Shown: in pieces, positions 6,827 through 14,524 of the stretch
Layout of the letters: each line of letters opens with the position of its first letter
How positions within the stretch are numbered: position 1 is the stretch's first letter
Assembly (NCBI GenBank): GCA_905211265.1
Contig: CAJMAC010000022.1
Location: 1-19,267 of the forward strand
Length of the DNA stretch: 19,267 nt
Direction: 5' to 3'
Source of the DNA: an uncultured Eubacteriales bacterium
GTDB lineage: Bacteria; Bacillota_I; Bacilli_A; RF39; UBA660
Program-made: the position numbers and the translations under genes
The notes under the pieces: generated by a model
Told to the model about the DNA's origin: nothing
The model's database searches: none
What the model saw: the letters and a program-made list of their open reading frames with translations, nothing else

Positions 6827-9175
6827 ATGAGTAATTTATCTGATTATTTTGTAAGGAATGAAAATGATTTAATTAGTAAAAGAGAATGTATGGTAATGGG
6901 AAATAATTATAGATTTACTATACTTACTGATAGATTAATAAGATTAGAATATAGTGTAAATGGAGTGTTTGAAGATAGATCAAGTCAAAATGTAATATTT
7001 AGAAATTTTGAAAGGCCTATATTTGTAGTTAATGAATCAGATACTTTATTACAAATAAATACTAAATATTTTACTTTATCTTATGTTAAAAATAAACCCT
7101 TTGATAGTGGTAAATTAACTCCAGGGAATAACCTAAAAGTATTACTTAATGATACAGATAAAACATGGTATTATGGTCATCCTGAAGCAAGAAATTTTGG
7201 TTCAATTAGTTATTCACTTGATGATTTTGTAGGTAATTTAAAATTAGATAAAGGATTGTATTCTACTGATGGATTTTGTGTTTTAGATGATTCAACATCC
7301 TTAGTATTAGATAAGTCAGGAGAATATGTACCAAGAAATAATAATATAGATATATATTTATTTATGTATAAAAGAGATTTTGGCTTATGTTTAAAAGATT
7401 ACTTTGATTTAACAGGATATCCTTCCTTTATACCAAGATATACTCTAGGTAACTGGTGGAGTAAAAATGAAAAATATAATAATAATGATATAGCTAAAAT
7501 AATAAAGAAATTTAAAGAAAATGAAATACCATTATCGGTAATTATGTTAGGGGATAAATGGCATAATAATATAGATAATTTTAGTTTTGATGAAACTATT
7601 TTAAATAGCAAAAACTTAATAGGATTACTTCATAGTAATAATATAAAACTAGGTTTAACAATTAATCCAAGTTTAAAAGTAACTAAAGAAAGTAGTCATT
7701 ATGCTGAATTAAGTAAATATATTAATGAAAATGAAATTAGTTTTGTACCATTAAATATGGCTAAATTAGGTTTATACTTTAATACTTATATAAGAAATTT
7801 ATCTAACTTGGGAGTAGATTTATTTAGTATAGATTATAATAATATAAATGATAAAAATACTTTATGGTTATTTAATCACTTTCACTTTGTAGATATGATA
7901 CTTAGTAAAAATAAAAGAGGAGTAATATTATCAAGAAATCCTAAGATGGCTACCCATAGATATCCCATTACTTATACAGGTAAAACAATCGTAGATTGGA
8001 ATACCCTAAATGCATTACCTCAATATACATTATCAGCATCAAATTCTGGGATTAGTTATGTAGCACATGCAATCGGAGGATATTATAAAGGAATAGAACA
8101 AGAAGAATTATATATGAGATATATTCAATATGCAACATTTAGTCCTTTTCTTATTTTAGCAAGTGATGAAGGTAAATATTATAAAAGAGAACCATGGAAA
8201 TGGAATAGTTTAAGACTATCTGTAATAAGAGAATATATGCAACTTAGAAATAAATTGATTCCATATATTTATACTGAATGTTATAATTATTACCATAGGT
8301 GTATTCCGTTAATTCAACCATTATATTATAAATATAGTGCTATATATGATGAGCCATTATATAAAAATGAATATTATTTTGGTAGTGAAATGTTGGTATG
8401 TCCTATAACTAAGAAAAAAAATACAGTAATAAATAGAGTAGTACAAAGAATATTTGTACCGGAAGGATTATGGTTTGATTTTAAAACAGGTAAAAAATAT
8501 CCAGGAGATAAATATTATATGTGTTTCTATAAAGATGATGAGTATCCAGTATTCTGTAAAGCAGGAGCAATTGTACCATTATCATTAGATAATACCACAG
8601 ATAATCCAAAAGATATGGAAGTAGTAGTATTTCCACTAGCTAACAATAGTTATATAATGTATGAAGATGATGGTATAACTAATAACTATGTAAAAGGAGA
8701 AGCTATGTTTACTAGATTTGATTTCAAATATGAAAAAGATAACTATCTATTTGGAATAGTATCAAGTGGTAAATGTAATATGGTGCCTGAAAGGAATTAT
8801 AAGATTAGATTTAAGAATACCTTAAATATAACTGATGTAACAGTATTATATAATAATAAACCAGTAGATACTAAGGTATCTTATGATAGAGATGACTTTA
8901 TAGTAGAAGTTCAAAATATTGTAAGTGGAGGACAACTAGTAATTAATGTTAAAGGAAAAGAAATATTGCAAGAAGCTATTCAATTAATAAATGAAGATAT
9001 AAGAGAAATATTAAATGATTTAGAAATAGAAACAACACTAAAAGTAAAAATAGATGAAATATTATTTAGTGATAAAACAATTAAAGAAAAAAGAATTGCT
9101 ATAAAAAAATTAAAACTAGAACCAAAATTTGTAAATATGTTTATAAAATTACTTGAATATATTAGTAATGTGTAG
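6827..9175 (+). CDS. Glycoside hydrolase family 31 protein with altered active-site motifs
   Basis: 782 residues, normal length for GH31 alpha-glucosidase-type proteins. An N-terminal beta domain ends with a STDGFCVLDDS block near 146-156. The TIM barrel runs from about IPRYTLGNWWS (202-212), with LGVDLFSIDYNN carrying the expected nucleophile Asp336, THRYPITYTGK at 376-386, and ASNSGISYVAHAIGG at 404-418. The C-terminal beta domains start near VPEGLWFDF (544-552). A helical tail of about 70 residues ends the protein. Several canonical positions differ from ordinary members as I know them: GDT is GKT (Lys386), HDIGG is HAIGG (Ala415), RxHS is ILAS (443-446), and DMDWH is GDKWH (242-246). GKT may be a subfamily trait; the other changes suggest unusual specificity or loss of hydrolysis. 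It is cytosolic, with no signal peptide. It is monocistronic apart from read-through into the T-box. Confidence 0.88.
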   Translation: MSNLSDYFVRNENDLISKRECMVMGNNYRFTILTDRLIRLEYSVNGVFEDRSSQNVIFRNFERPIFVVNESDTLLQINTKYFTLSYVKNKPFDSGKLTPGNNLKVLLNDTDKTWYYGHPEARNFGSISYSLDDFVGNLKLDKGLYSTDGFCVLDDSTSLVLDKSGEYVPRNNNIDIYLFMYKRDFGLCLKDYFDLTGYPSFIPRYTLGNWWSKNEKYNNNDIAKIIKKFKENEIPLSVIMLGDKWHNNIDNFSFDETILNSKNLIGLLHSNNIKLGLTINPSLKVTKESSHYAELSKYINENEISFVPLNMAKLGLYFNTYIRNLSNLGVDLFSIDYNNINDKNTLWLFNHFHFVDMILSKNKRGVILSRNPKMATHRYPITYTGKTIVDWNTLNALPQYTLSASNSGISYVAHAIGGYYKGIEQEELYMRYIQYATFSPFLILASDEGKYYKREPWKWNSLRLSVIREYMQLRNKLIPYIYTECYNYYHRCIPLIQPLYYKYSAIYDEPLYKNEYYFGSEMLVCPITKKKNTVINRVVQRIFVPEGLWFDFKTGKKYPGDKYYMCFYKDDEYPVFCKAGAIVPLSLDNTTDNPKDMEVVVFPLANNSYIMYEDDGITNNYVKGEAMFTRFDFKYEKDNYLFGIVSSGKCNMVPERNYKIRFKNTLNITDVTVLYNNKPVDTKVSYDRDDFIVEVQNIVSGGQLVINVKGKEILQEAIQLINEDIREILNDLEIETTLKVKIDEILFSDKTIKEKRIAIKKLKLEPKFVNMFIKLLEYISNV

Positions 9176-9181
9176 TATAAT
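9153..9181 (+). promoter_or_regulatory. Promoter of the leuS T-box operon, inside the GH31 3' end
   Basis: TTGAAT (9153-9158), a 17-bp spacer, then TATAAT (9176-9181). The -35 box lies in the last codons of the GH31 gene and the -10 begins directly after its TAG stop (9173-9175). Transcription would start near 9188, just before the T-box structure. Confidence 0.68.
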
Positions 9182-9200
9182 ATAAGACATAAATCTAATG

Positions 9201-9385
9201 AAAAAGAAGTATTAGTAATAATAAATTATACAAGAGAGTTAGTGGTTGGTGTAAACTAATTAATTTATATTATGAACTTGTCTTTGGAAGAGCATAAAAG
9301 CCGGTTAAAAGCCGTTATTAAATAAAGTAAAAGGTAGGATGGTACCGCGTAAATACGCTCCTTATGGGGTGTATTTTTGTTTTTT
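9201..9385 (+). promoter_or_regulatory. T-box leader, probable Leu (CUU) specifier
   Basis: The T-box core AGGATGGTACCGCG (9336-9349) is unmistakable. It is followed by the terminator helix 9353-9361 with 9366-9374 and a T-rich tract to 9385. Stem I includes the distal element GAGAGTTAGTGGTTGGTG (9234-9251). On its 3' side, GAA-CTT-G (9274-9280) offers CUU as specifier at 9277-9279, decoding leucine, which fits leuS downstream. Uncharged tRNA-Leu would pair with the specifier and with the T-box bulge, favour the antiterminator, and allow expression of the membrane protein and leuS. Confidence 0.93.
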
Positions 9386-9394
9386 GGAGGAATA

Positions 9395-9760
9395 ATGACA
9401 GATAATATATATATAAATATTTTAATTGAATACTTAATAGTTTTTGTAGTATTATTTATACTGAATTACATCTTTTTTGTAAGAAAAAATAAAAAATATA
9501 ATAAGAATAAAATACCTATTGAATTATTATATTTAGTTAGATTATATAATTTAGATATAAAGAAAATTAATTATAAAAGGTTTGTAATAACTTGTAGTAT
9601 AATAAATACATTTATTGTAAGTACAGTATATATAATTATTAATTATTTAATTAATAGTTGGTTACTTAAAATAATAATAGGTATTGTATTATTAGTATTA
9701 TTCATAATAGTATGTTATGGATTGTTAGGAAGATATTATATGAAGAAAGAAGGCAAATAA
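9395..9760 (+). CDS. Small membrane protein of the leuS operon, unknown function
   Basis: 121 residues from ATG 9395, which has GGAGG (9386-9390) 4 nt upstream. The alternative TTG at 9377 lies in the T-box U-tract. Three hydrophobic segments are visible, at about residues 7-26, 64-85 and 89-108. Between the first and second is a basic cytoplasmic stretch (RKNKKYNKNK) and the motif YLVRLYNLDIKKINYKRF. The protein ends in a basic tail. The stop is one base before the leuS ATG, so the two are co-transcribed under the leucine T-box. The position suggests a link with leucine supply or with the synthetase, but no transport motif is visible and I do not recognise a characterised family. Confidence 0.82.
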   Translation: MTDNIYINILIEYLIVFVVLFILNYIFFVRKNKKYNKNKIPIELLYLVRLYNLDIKKINYKRFVITCSIINTFIVSTVYIIINYLINSWLLKIIIGIVLLVLFIIVCYGLLGRYYMKKEGK

Positions 9761-9761
9761 A

Positions 9762-12170
9762 ATGAATTATAAATTAATCGAAGAAAAATGGCAAAAATAT
9801 TGGGATGATAATAATAGTTTTAAAGCAATAAATAATAGTGATAAACCACATTATTATATATTAGTAGAGTTTCCATATCCTTCAGGAGCAGGACTTCATG
9901 TAGGACATGTTAGAAGTTATACTGCTCAAGATGCATTAGCAAGACTTAAAAGAATGCAAGGTTATAATGTATTATATCCAATGGGATGGGATGCTTTTGG
10001 AGCACCAGCAGAACAATATGCAATAAAAAATCATATTCATCCAAAAGATGCTGTAAGAGAAAATATAAAAACATTTAAATCGCAAATGAAGACATTAGGA
10101 TTTTCTTTCGATTGGTCAAGAGAATTTTCTACAACAGATCCTGAATATTATAAATGGACACAATGGCAATTCTTACAATTTTATAAACATAATATGGCTT
10201 ATAAAGCAAAAGTAGCAGTTAATTGGTGTCCAACTTGTAAGACAGTATTATCTAATGAAGACTCTGCCGGAGGAGTTTGCGAAAGATGTGGAAGTAGTGT
10301 TATTCAAAAAGAAAAAAGTCAATGGATGTTAAAAATGAGTGAGTATGCTGAAGACTTATTAAATGGTTTAAATGATACAAACTTTGCAGATAAAGTAAAA
10401 TTAGGACAAATAAATTGGATAGGTAAGTCCACTGGTGTAGAAGTAAAAGTTAATATAGTTGGAGGAGGCTCATTTAGTATATTTACTACTTGTATTGAAA
10501 CAATATATGGTGTAACATTCTTTGTAATTGCACCAGATGGTAAGTTAATTAAAGAATTAATGCCAAGAGTAGAAAATAAAGAAGAAGTACTTAAATATAT
10601 TGAAGAAACTTCCAAGAAATCTAATATGGATAGAACAGAATTAAATAAAGATAAAACAGGTTGTATTGTTAAAGGAATAAAAGCAATAAATCCTGTTAAT
10701 GGTAAAGAAGTACCAGTATTTTTAGGAGACTTTGTACTTGGAGATTATGGAACTGGTGCAGTTATGGCAGTACCTAGTCATGATCAAAGAGATTTTGAAT
10801 ATGCTAAAAAACATAATCTAGAAATGATTCAAGTAATTGAAGGTAGAGAAACAGAAACTTGTGCTTTTGAAAAGGGCGATTACTTAGGCAAAGGTTATAA
10901 ACTTATTAATAGTGAAGAGTTTACAGGTCTTACTGTAGAAGAAGCCAAAAAAGAAATTACTAAGAAGTTAGTTAATGAAGGTATTGCTAAAGAAGTATCT
11001 AACTATAAAATGAGAGATTGGATTTTTTCTAGACAAAGATTCTGGGGAGAACCAATACCAATGGTACATTGTGAAAAATGTGGCTGGGTTCCTTTAAAAG
11101 AAAGTGATTTACCATTAATGTTACCAGATGTTGCAGAGTATGAACCAACAGATAATGGTGAAAGTCCACTTGCTAAAATTACTTCTTGGGTAAATACAAC
11201 TTGTCCAAACTGTGGAAGCCCTGCTAAAAGAGAAACAGATACAATGCCTAACTGGGCAGGATCTAGTTGGTATTTTCTAAGATTTATGGATGCCCATAAT
11301 GATAATGAATTTGCAAGTATGGATGCAATGAAATACTGGGAGAAAGTTGACTGGTATAATGGTGGTATGGAACATACTGCAAGACACTTACTTTATGCAA
11401 GATTCTGGGTACAATTTTTATACAACATTGGCTTAGTACCACACAAAGAAATGATATGGACTAGAGTAAGTCATGGTATGGTACTAGGAGCAAACAATGA
11501 AAAAATGAGTAAGAGTAAAGGTAATGTTATAAATCCTGATGATATCGTAAAAGAATTTAGTGCAGATATCTTAAGAGTATATGAAATGTTTATGGGAGAC
11601 TATGAACAAGATGTACCATGGAGTACTGAATCATTGAAAGGTTGTAAGAGATTTATTGAAAAAGTAATTAGATTAAAAGATAAAGTAGTAGAAGGTACTT
11701 CTTATACTAAAGATTTAGAAGTAATAATAAATAAAACTATTAAGAAAGTAGAAAATGACTTAACTACAATGAGATATAATACTGCTGTTAGTAGTCTAAT
11801 GATATTAACTAATGCTTATGACGAAAAAGAAACTATTACTAAAGAAGATTATCATTTATTGTTAACTTTGCTTAATCCAATCGCACCACATATTACCGAA
11901 GAATTAAATGAAATGCTTGGATATAAGCCAATATGTGAAAATGCTTGGCCAAAATATGATGAAGAAAAAACAATAGATAAAACTAAAGAAATTGGAGTAC
12001 AAGTAAATGGTAAATTAAGAAGTTCAATTAAAATAAATAGTGATGATACTAAAGAAACGATTGAAAGTATTGCTTTAAATGATGAAAAAATAAAGAAAAA
12101 TATCTTAGATAAAGAAATAGTTAAAGTGATTGTAGTACCAAATAAAATAGTTAATATTGTAGTAAAATAA
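9762..12170 (+). CDS. leuS: Leucyl-tRNA synthetase
   Basis: 802 residues, close to bacterial LeuRS length. It charges tRNA-Leu with leucine in the cytosol. Class I signatures are HVGH (46-49) and KMSKS (581-585). Zinc-finger cysteines occur at 156, 159, 173 and 176, with further CEKCG and CPNCG pairs. The CP1 editing domain keeps GTGAVMAVPSHDQRD (330-344) including Asp341. Its threonine-rich segment reads FTTCIET (241-247) where most bacteria have TTRPDT, so the Arg and Pro are replaced while both flanking threonines remain. The C-terminal anticodon-binding helices and a final IVKVIVVPNKIVNIVVK strand are present. The ATG lies one base after the membrane-protein stop, with AAGAAGG some 8 nt upstream. 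Expression should rise when tRNA-Leu is uncharged through the upstream T-box. Confidence 0.97.
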   Translation: MNYKLIEEKWQKYWDDNNSFKAINNSDKPHYYILVEFPYPSGAGLHVGHVRSYTAQDALARLKRMQGYNVLYPMGWDAFGAPAEQYAIKNHIHPKDAVRENIKTFKSQMKTLGFSFDWSREFSTTDPEYYKWTQWQFLQFYKHNMAYKAKVAVNWCPTCKTVLSNEDSAGGVCERCGSSVIQKEKSQWMLKMSEYAEDLLNGLNDTNFADKVKLGQINWIGKSTGVEVKVNIVGGGSFSIFTTCIETIYGVTFFVIAPDGKLIKELMPRVENKEEVLKYIEETSKKSNMDRTELNKDKTGCIVKGIKAINPVNGKEVPVFLGDFVLGDYGTGAVMAVPSHDQRDFEYAKKHNLEMIQVIEGRETETCAFEKGDYLGKGYKLINSEEFTGLTVEEAKKEITKKLVNEGIAKEVSNYKMRDWIFSRQRFWGEPIPMVHCEKCGWVPLKESDLPLMLPDVAEYEPTDNGESPLAKITSWVNTTCPNCGSPAKRETDTMPNWAGSSWYFLRFMDAHNDNEFASMDAMKYWEKVDWYNGGMEHTARHLLYARFWVQFLYNIGLVPHKEMIWTRVSHGMVLGANNEKMSKSKGNVINPDDIVKEFSADILRVYEMFMGDYEQDVPWSTESLKGCKRFIEKVIRLKDKVVEGTSYTKDLEVIINKTIKKVENDLTTMRYNTAVSSLMILTNAYDEKETITKEDYHLLLTLLNPIAPHITEELNEMLGYKPICENAWPKYDEEKTIDKTKEIGVQVNGKLRSSIKINSDDTKETIESIALNDEKIKKNILDKEIVKVIVVPNKIVNIVVK

Positions 12171-12246
12171 TTAGAATTTATTTCTAGTTATTTTTTTATA
12201 TAATAGGAACTTGAGACTTGATTAGTGTTATTTTGTTGTACGACTA

Positions 12247-12273
12247 AAAGTGAGATGACAATCTCACTTTTTT
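12247..12273 (+). terminator. Intrinsic terminator of the leuS operon
   Basis: AAAGTGAGAT (12247-12256) pairs with ATCTCACTTT (12261-12270) around a GACA loop, and six T residues begin at 12268. The stem is strong and symmetrical, so it may work in both directions. It lies 77 nt after the leuS stop. Confidence 0.85.
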
Positions 12274-12469
12274 AAAGTGTTTACAAGTAATTATGAAAGT
12301 ACAAGGTTTTCTTGTAGCATATATAAATTATTTACTATCTTTTAGCATTATTTATTTATTTTTTCTATAATTACTCTCTTGATATTATTTTAGCATCTAC
12401 TTTCTAAAAATAAAAGTACTTACTTGTAAAAAAACGTAAAAAAATAACAAACAAGTGTACGAAAATATG
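12274..12469. other. Gene-free stretch before tnpB with an 11-bp inverted repeat; candidate element left end
   Basis: No ORF is supported here. TTTACAAGTAA (12280-12290) is repeated inverted and exact as TTACTTGTAAA (12420-12430), 129 nt apart. Just inside the left copy is a small hairpin, TACAAG (12300-12305) with CTTGTA (12311-12316). Subterminal hairpins are a feature of IS200/IS605 left ends, so this may hold the left boundary of the tnpB element, but I cannot fix the exact end. Confidence 0.35.
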
Positions 12470-12498
12470 TTGACAATATTTTGGACTTATGATATTAT
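12470..12498 (+). promoter_or_regulatory. Strong consensus promoter for tnpB
   Basis: TTGACA (12470-12475), exactly 17 bp, then TATTAT (12493-12498) with an extended TG at 12490-12491. It is one of the best sigma-A-type promoters in the window. The ribosome binding site GGTGAGG (12511-12517) precedes ATG 12521. Such strong expression is noteworthy for a transposon-encoded nuclease. Confidence 0.75.
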
Positions 12499-12520
12499 TT
12501 ACTCATAGGGTGGTGAGGTT

Positions 12521-13669
12521 ATGTATAAAGCATATAAATTTAGATTATATCCTAATAAAGAACAAACAGAACTAATAAATAAAACTTTTGGATGTGGTAG
12601 ATTTGTATATAATCACTACTTAGATAAAATAAAAAATAATGGATATACAAATACTTATTCTAATATAAAAGATTATACTAGTACTTTAAAATATGAAGCA
12701 GTATTTTTACGAGAGATAGACAGTATAGTAATAAGACAGTCTCTATTTAATTTAGATAATGCCTATAAAAAATTATTTAATAAACAAGGTGGATATCCAA
12801 AATTTAAAAGTAAATATAATAGAAATAGTTATAATACTACTGCTGTATACAAAAGTTATAAAGATAAAGAATATTGTAATATAGAATTAGATTTAATAAA
12901 TAAAAAAATAAAATTACCTAAATTAAAACGGGTAAATATTAGAGGATATAGAAATATAAATAGTATTAATGGTAAAATAAAAAATGCTACTATATCAAAA
13001 GAGGCAAATGGTAAATATTATGTATCAATATTATATGAAATGTATGATGAAGCACCTAAAATAAATCATAGAACTATCGTAGGTATAGATTTAGGTATAA
13101 AGAAATTACTTACTTTATCAGATGGAATAACTTATGATAATAATAAATATATAGATAAATATGAAAAAAGAATAAAAAGAAAACAAAGAGAATTATCTAG
13201 AAAACAAAAGAGAAGTAAAAACTATTATAAATGTAAAAAAGAACTAGCAGTTCTTTATAGTAAACTAGTTAATGCTAGAAAGTATTATATACATAAAATA
13301 ACTAAGGATATAACTAACGAATATGATATTATTACTTGTGAAAAATTATCTACTAAAGAAATGATTACAAAAGGAACAAAAGTAAAATTATCTAAAAAAA
13401 TATCTGATGCTACATTTAGTGAAGTATTAAGACAACTCGAATATAAAACAAGATTCAAAGGTAAAGAGTTTTATCAAGTAAATACTTATTATCCATCTAG
13501 TCAACTCTGTAGTAGATGTGATAATCAAGATCATAAATATAAAGATTTAAAAGAAAGAACATATAAATGTAGTAAATGCAATCAAGAAATAGATAGAGAT
13601 TTTAATGCAAGTATAAATATAATGTTTGAAGGATTAAAGTTATATATAAAGAATTATGTTAGAATATAA
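12521..13669 (+). CDS. tnpB: TnpB, RNA-guided RuvC-like endonuclease of an IS200/IS605-type element
   Basis: 382 residues and apparently full length. The N-terminal YKAYKFRLYPNKEQ block and the GCGRFVYNHYL motif are standard for OrfB/TnpB. The RuvC-like catalytic triad is present: Asp190 in VGIDLG, Glu274 in TCEKLS, and the Asp pair of DRDFNAS (358/360). A zinc finger is formed by SQLCSRC (Cys330, Cys333) and YKCSKC (Cys350, Cys353). Known TnpB proteins cut DNA guided by an omega RNA transcribed from the right end of the element and so bias retention of the insertion. Nothing visible suggests inactivation. It lies between leuS and the O-acylation genes, in the same direction as both. Confidence 0.92.
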   Translation: MYKAYKFRLYPNKEQTELINKTFGCGRFVYNHYLDKIKNNGYTNTYSNIKDYTSTLKYEAVFLREIDSIVIRQSLFNLDNAYKKLFNKQGGYPKFKSKYNRNSYNTTAVYKSYKDKEYCNIELDLINKKIKLPKLKRVNIRGYRNINSINGKIKNATISKEANGKYYVSILYEMYDEAPKINHRTIVGIDLGIKKLLTLSDGITYDNNKYIDKYEKRIKRKQRELSRKQKRSKNYYKCKKELAVLYSKLVNARKYYIHKITKDITNEYDIITCEKLSTKEMITKGTKVKLSKKISDATFSEVLRQLEYKTRFKGKEFYQVNTYYPSSQLCSRCDNQDHKYKDLKERTYKCSKCNQEIDRDFNASINIMFEGLKLYIKNYVRI

Positions 13670-13713
13670 AATACACAATATAAAAAATTAAAATGAATAT
13701 ATAGAACGAACAA

Positions 13714-13827
13714 AATTTCTTTTAATTAAGAAATTAGTACGGTAGCGACTATCGGATTTTAAGTCTGCGGAGAAGTCTGGTTACAGGGTCTATGAAACAG
13801 AAATTACATCACTGTGAGGTGATGTAA
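13714..13827 (+). ncRNA. Omega RNA-like right end of the tnpB element
   Basis: This non-coding stretch begins 44 nt after the tnpB stop and is noticeably more GC-rich than its surroundings. It shows hairpin 13714-13721 with 13728-13735, hairpin 13740-13745 with 13749-13754 (CGGTAG/CTATCG), the block CTGCGGAG (13765-13772), GGGTCTATGAAACAG (13786-13800), and a closing 9-bp hairpin TTACATCAC/GTGATGTAA (13804-13812 with 13819-13827). A CTGCGGAG block and a closing hairpin recur in the right ends of Firmicute IS605-type elements as I remember them. It would be transcribed with tnpB or processed from its 3' end. Exact ends are not determined. Confidence 0.72.
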
Positions 13828-13847
13828 AGCAAATTTATTTGCTTTTT
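13826..13847 (+). terminator. Intrinsic terminator directly abutting the omega-RNA hairpin
   Basis: AAAGCAAA (13826-13833) pairs with TTTGCTTT (13838-13845) around a TTTA loop, and the T-run 13843-13847 closes it. It begins within the last bases of the right-end hairpin. Because the natural guide of an omega RNA is the sequence just after the right end, the terminator occupies the guide position. Confidence 0.72.
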
Positions 13848-13880
13848 GTTCATTTATAACTAGTATTTTTTTTAAATATA

Positions 13881-13889
13881 TGATATACT
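13881..13889 (+). promoter_or_regulatory. Extended -10 promoter for the DUF4358/MBOAT cluster
   Basis: TGA-TATACT (13881-13889) is an extended -10 motif, preceded by a T-rich tract with no clear -35. It would give a very short leader (about 14 nt) carrying the binding site AGGTGAT (13896-13902) before ATG 13910. Confidence 0.45.
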
Positions 13890-13909
13890 CTTGTTAGGTG
13901 ATAGGAAAG

Positions 13910-14449
13910 ATGAAAGATAAGAAATTAATTATTGGGGGAATAGCTTTAATACTATTTGGAGTTATTGTTATAGTTTTATATTTAAATGCTCATAATAATA
14001 ATGATAATTTAGAGTTTACTACTACACGAGATGTTAAAACAATGATTAATAAAGTTTATAAGGATGCAAAAGTGGAATTACCTGATTTAGAAACTAATGA
14101 AATTGATATTGCAGATAGTTATCAATTATCTTCTTTTACAGGACTTGAAAATAATAATAATATTGATTTTGTTGTAGTATCTGAACCATTAATAAATGCT
14201 CAAGCATATTCTTTAATTGTAGTAAAATTAAAAGATAAAAGTAATGTTGAAGATATAAAGAAAAAAATGTATGATAACATAAGAATGGATAAATGGATAT
14301 GTGTTTCTGCAGAAAAACTTTATATAACAAATTATGATAATATTATTTTTGCTATTATGTCTAGTGATGATTGGGCTACTCCAGTATATAATTCATTTAA
14401 GAATTATGTTGATAATAATATTGGAAAAGAATTAACTAAGTCAGAATAA
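13910..14449 (+). CDS. Membrane-anchored DUF4358-like protein
   Basis: 179 residues from ATG 13910; AGGTGAT (13896-13902) is correctly spaced for it, whereas the in-frame GTG at 13898 lies inside that site. A short basic start (MKDKK) is followed by one hydrophobic segment, LIIGGIALILFGVIVIVLYL (residues 6-25), with no lipobox cysteine. The rest is probably extracellular. The body has VVVSEPLINAQAYSLIVVKLKD followed by a helix and KWICVSAEKLYIT, a pattern I associate with DUF4358, a family often beside MBOAT acyltransferase genes. Function is unknown. The context suggests an accessory role in surface O-acylation. A terminator follows at 14482-14503. Confidence 0.68.
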   Translation: MKDKKLIIGGIALILFGVIVIVLYLNAHNNNDNLEFTTTRDVKTMINKVYKDAKVELPDLETNEIDIADSYQLSSFTGLENNNNIDFVVVSEPLINAQAYSLIVVKLKDKSNVEDIKKKMYDNIRMDKWICVSAEKLYITNYDNIIFAIMSSDDWATPVYNSFKNYVDNNIGKELTKSE

Positions 14450-14481
14450 TTTAACCCTGAATTTTCAATAGTACAATAAGT

Positions 14482-14503
14482 AAACTCCCTAAAGGGGAGT
14501 TTT
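14482..14503 (+). terminator. Intercistronic terminator-like hairpin between the DUF4358 and MBOAT genes
   Basis: AAACTCCC (14482-14489) pairs with GGGAGTTT (14495-14502) around TAAAG. The T-tract is interrupted (TTTTATTT), so termination may be partial. No good promoter is evident before the MBOAT gene, which makes read-through likely. Confidence 0.6.
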
Positions 14504-14524
14504 ATTTGAAAGGATAGAGTGTTT

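Larger units (their letters stand above)
12280..13827 (+). mobile_element. TnpB-only IS200/IS605-family element (IS1341-like), approximate ends
   Basis: The element carries tnpB but no tnpA, as in IS1341-type members. The right end is set at the hairpin closing the omega-RNA-like region (13804-13827). The left end is only a guess from the inverted repeat and hairpin at 12280-12316. IS200/IS605 elements have no terminal inverted repeats and make no target duplication, so borders cannot be read from one copy. Without tnpA it would need help in trans to move. Confidence 0.55.

Noticed and set aside
12195..12273. Small RNA after leuS similar to the one at 6645-6712
   Set aside because: A TATAAT-like string and a terminator are present, but there is no -35 box and little internal pairing; it is better explained as the leuS 3' end and terminator.
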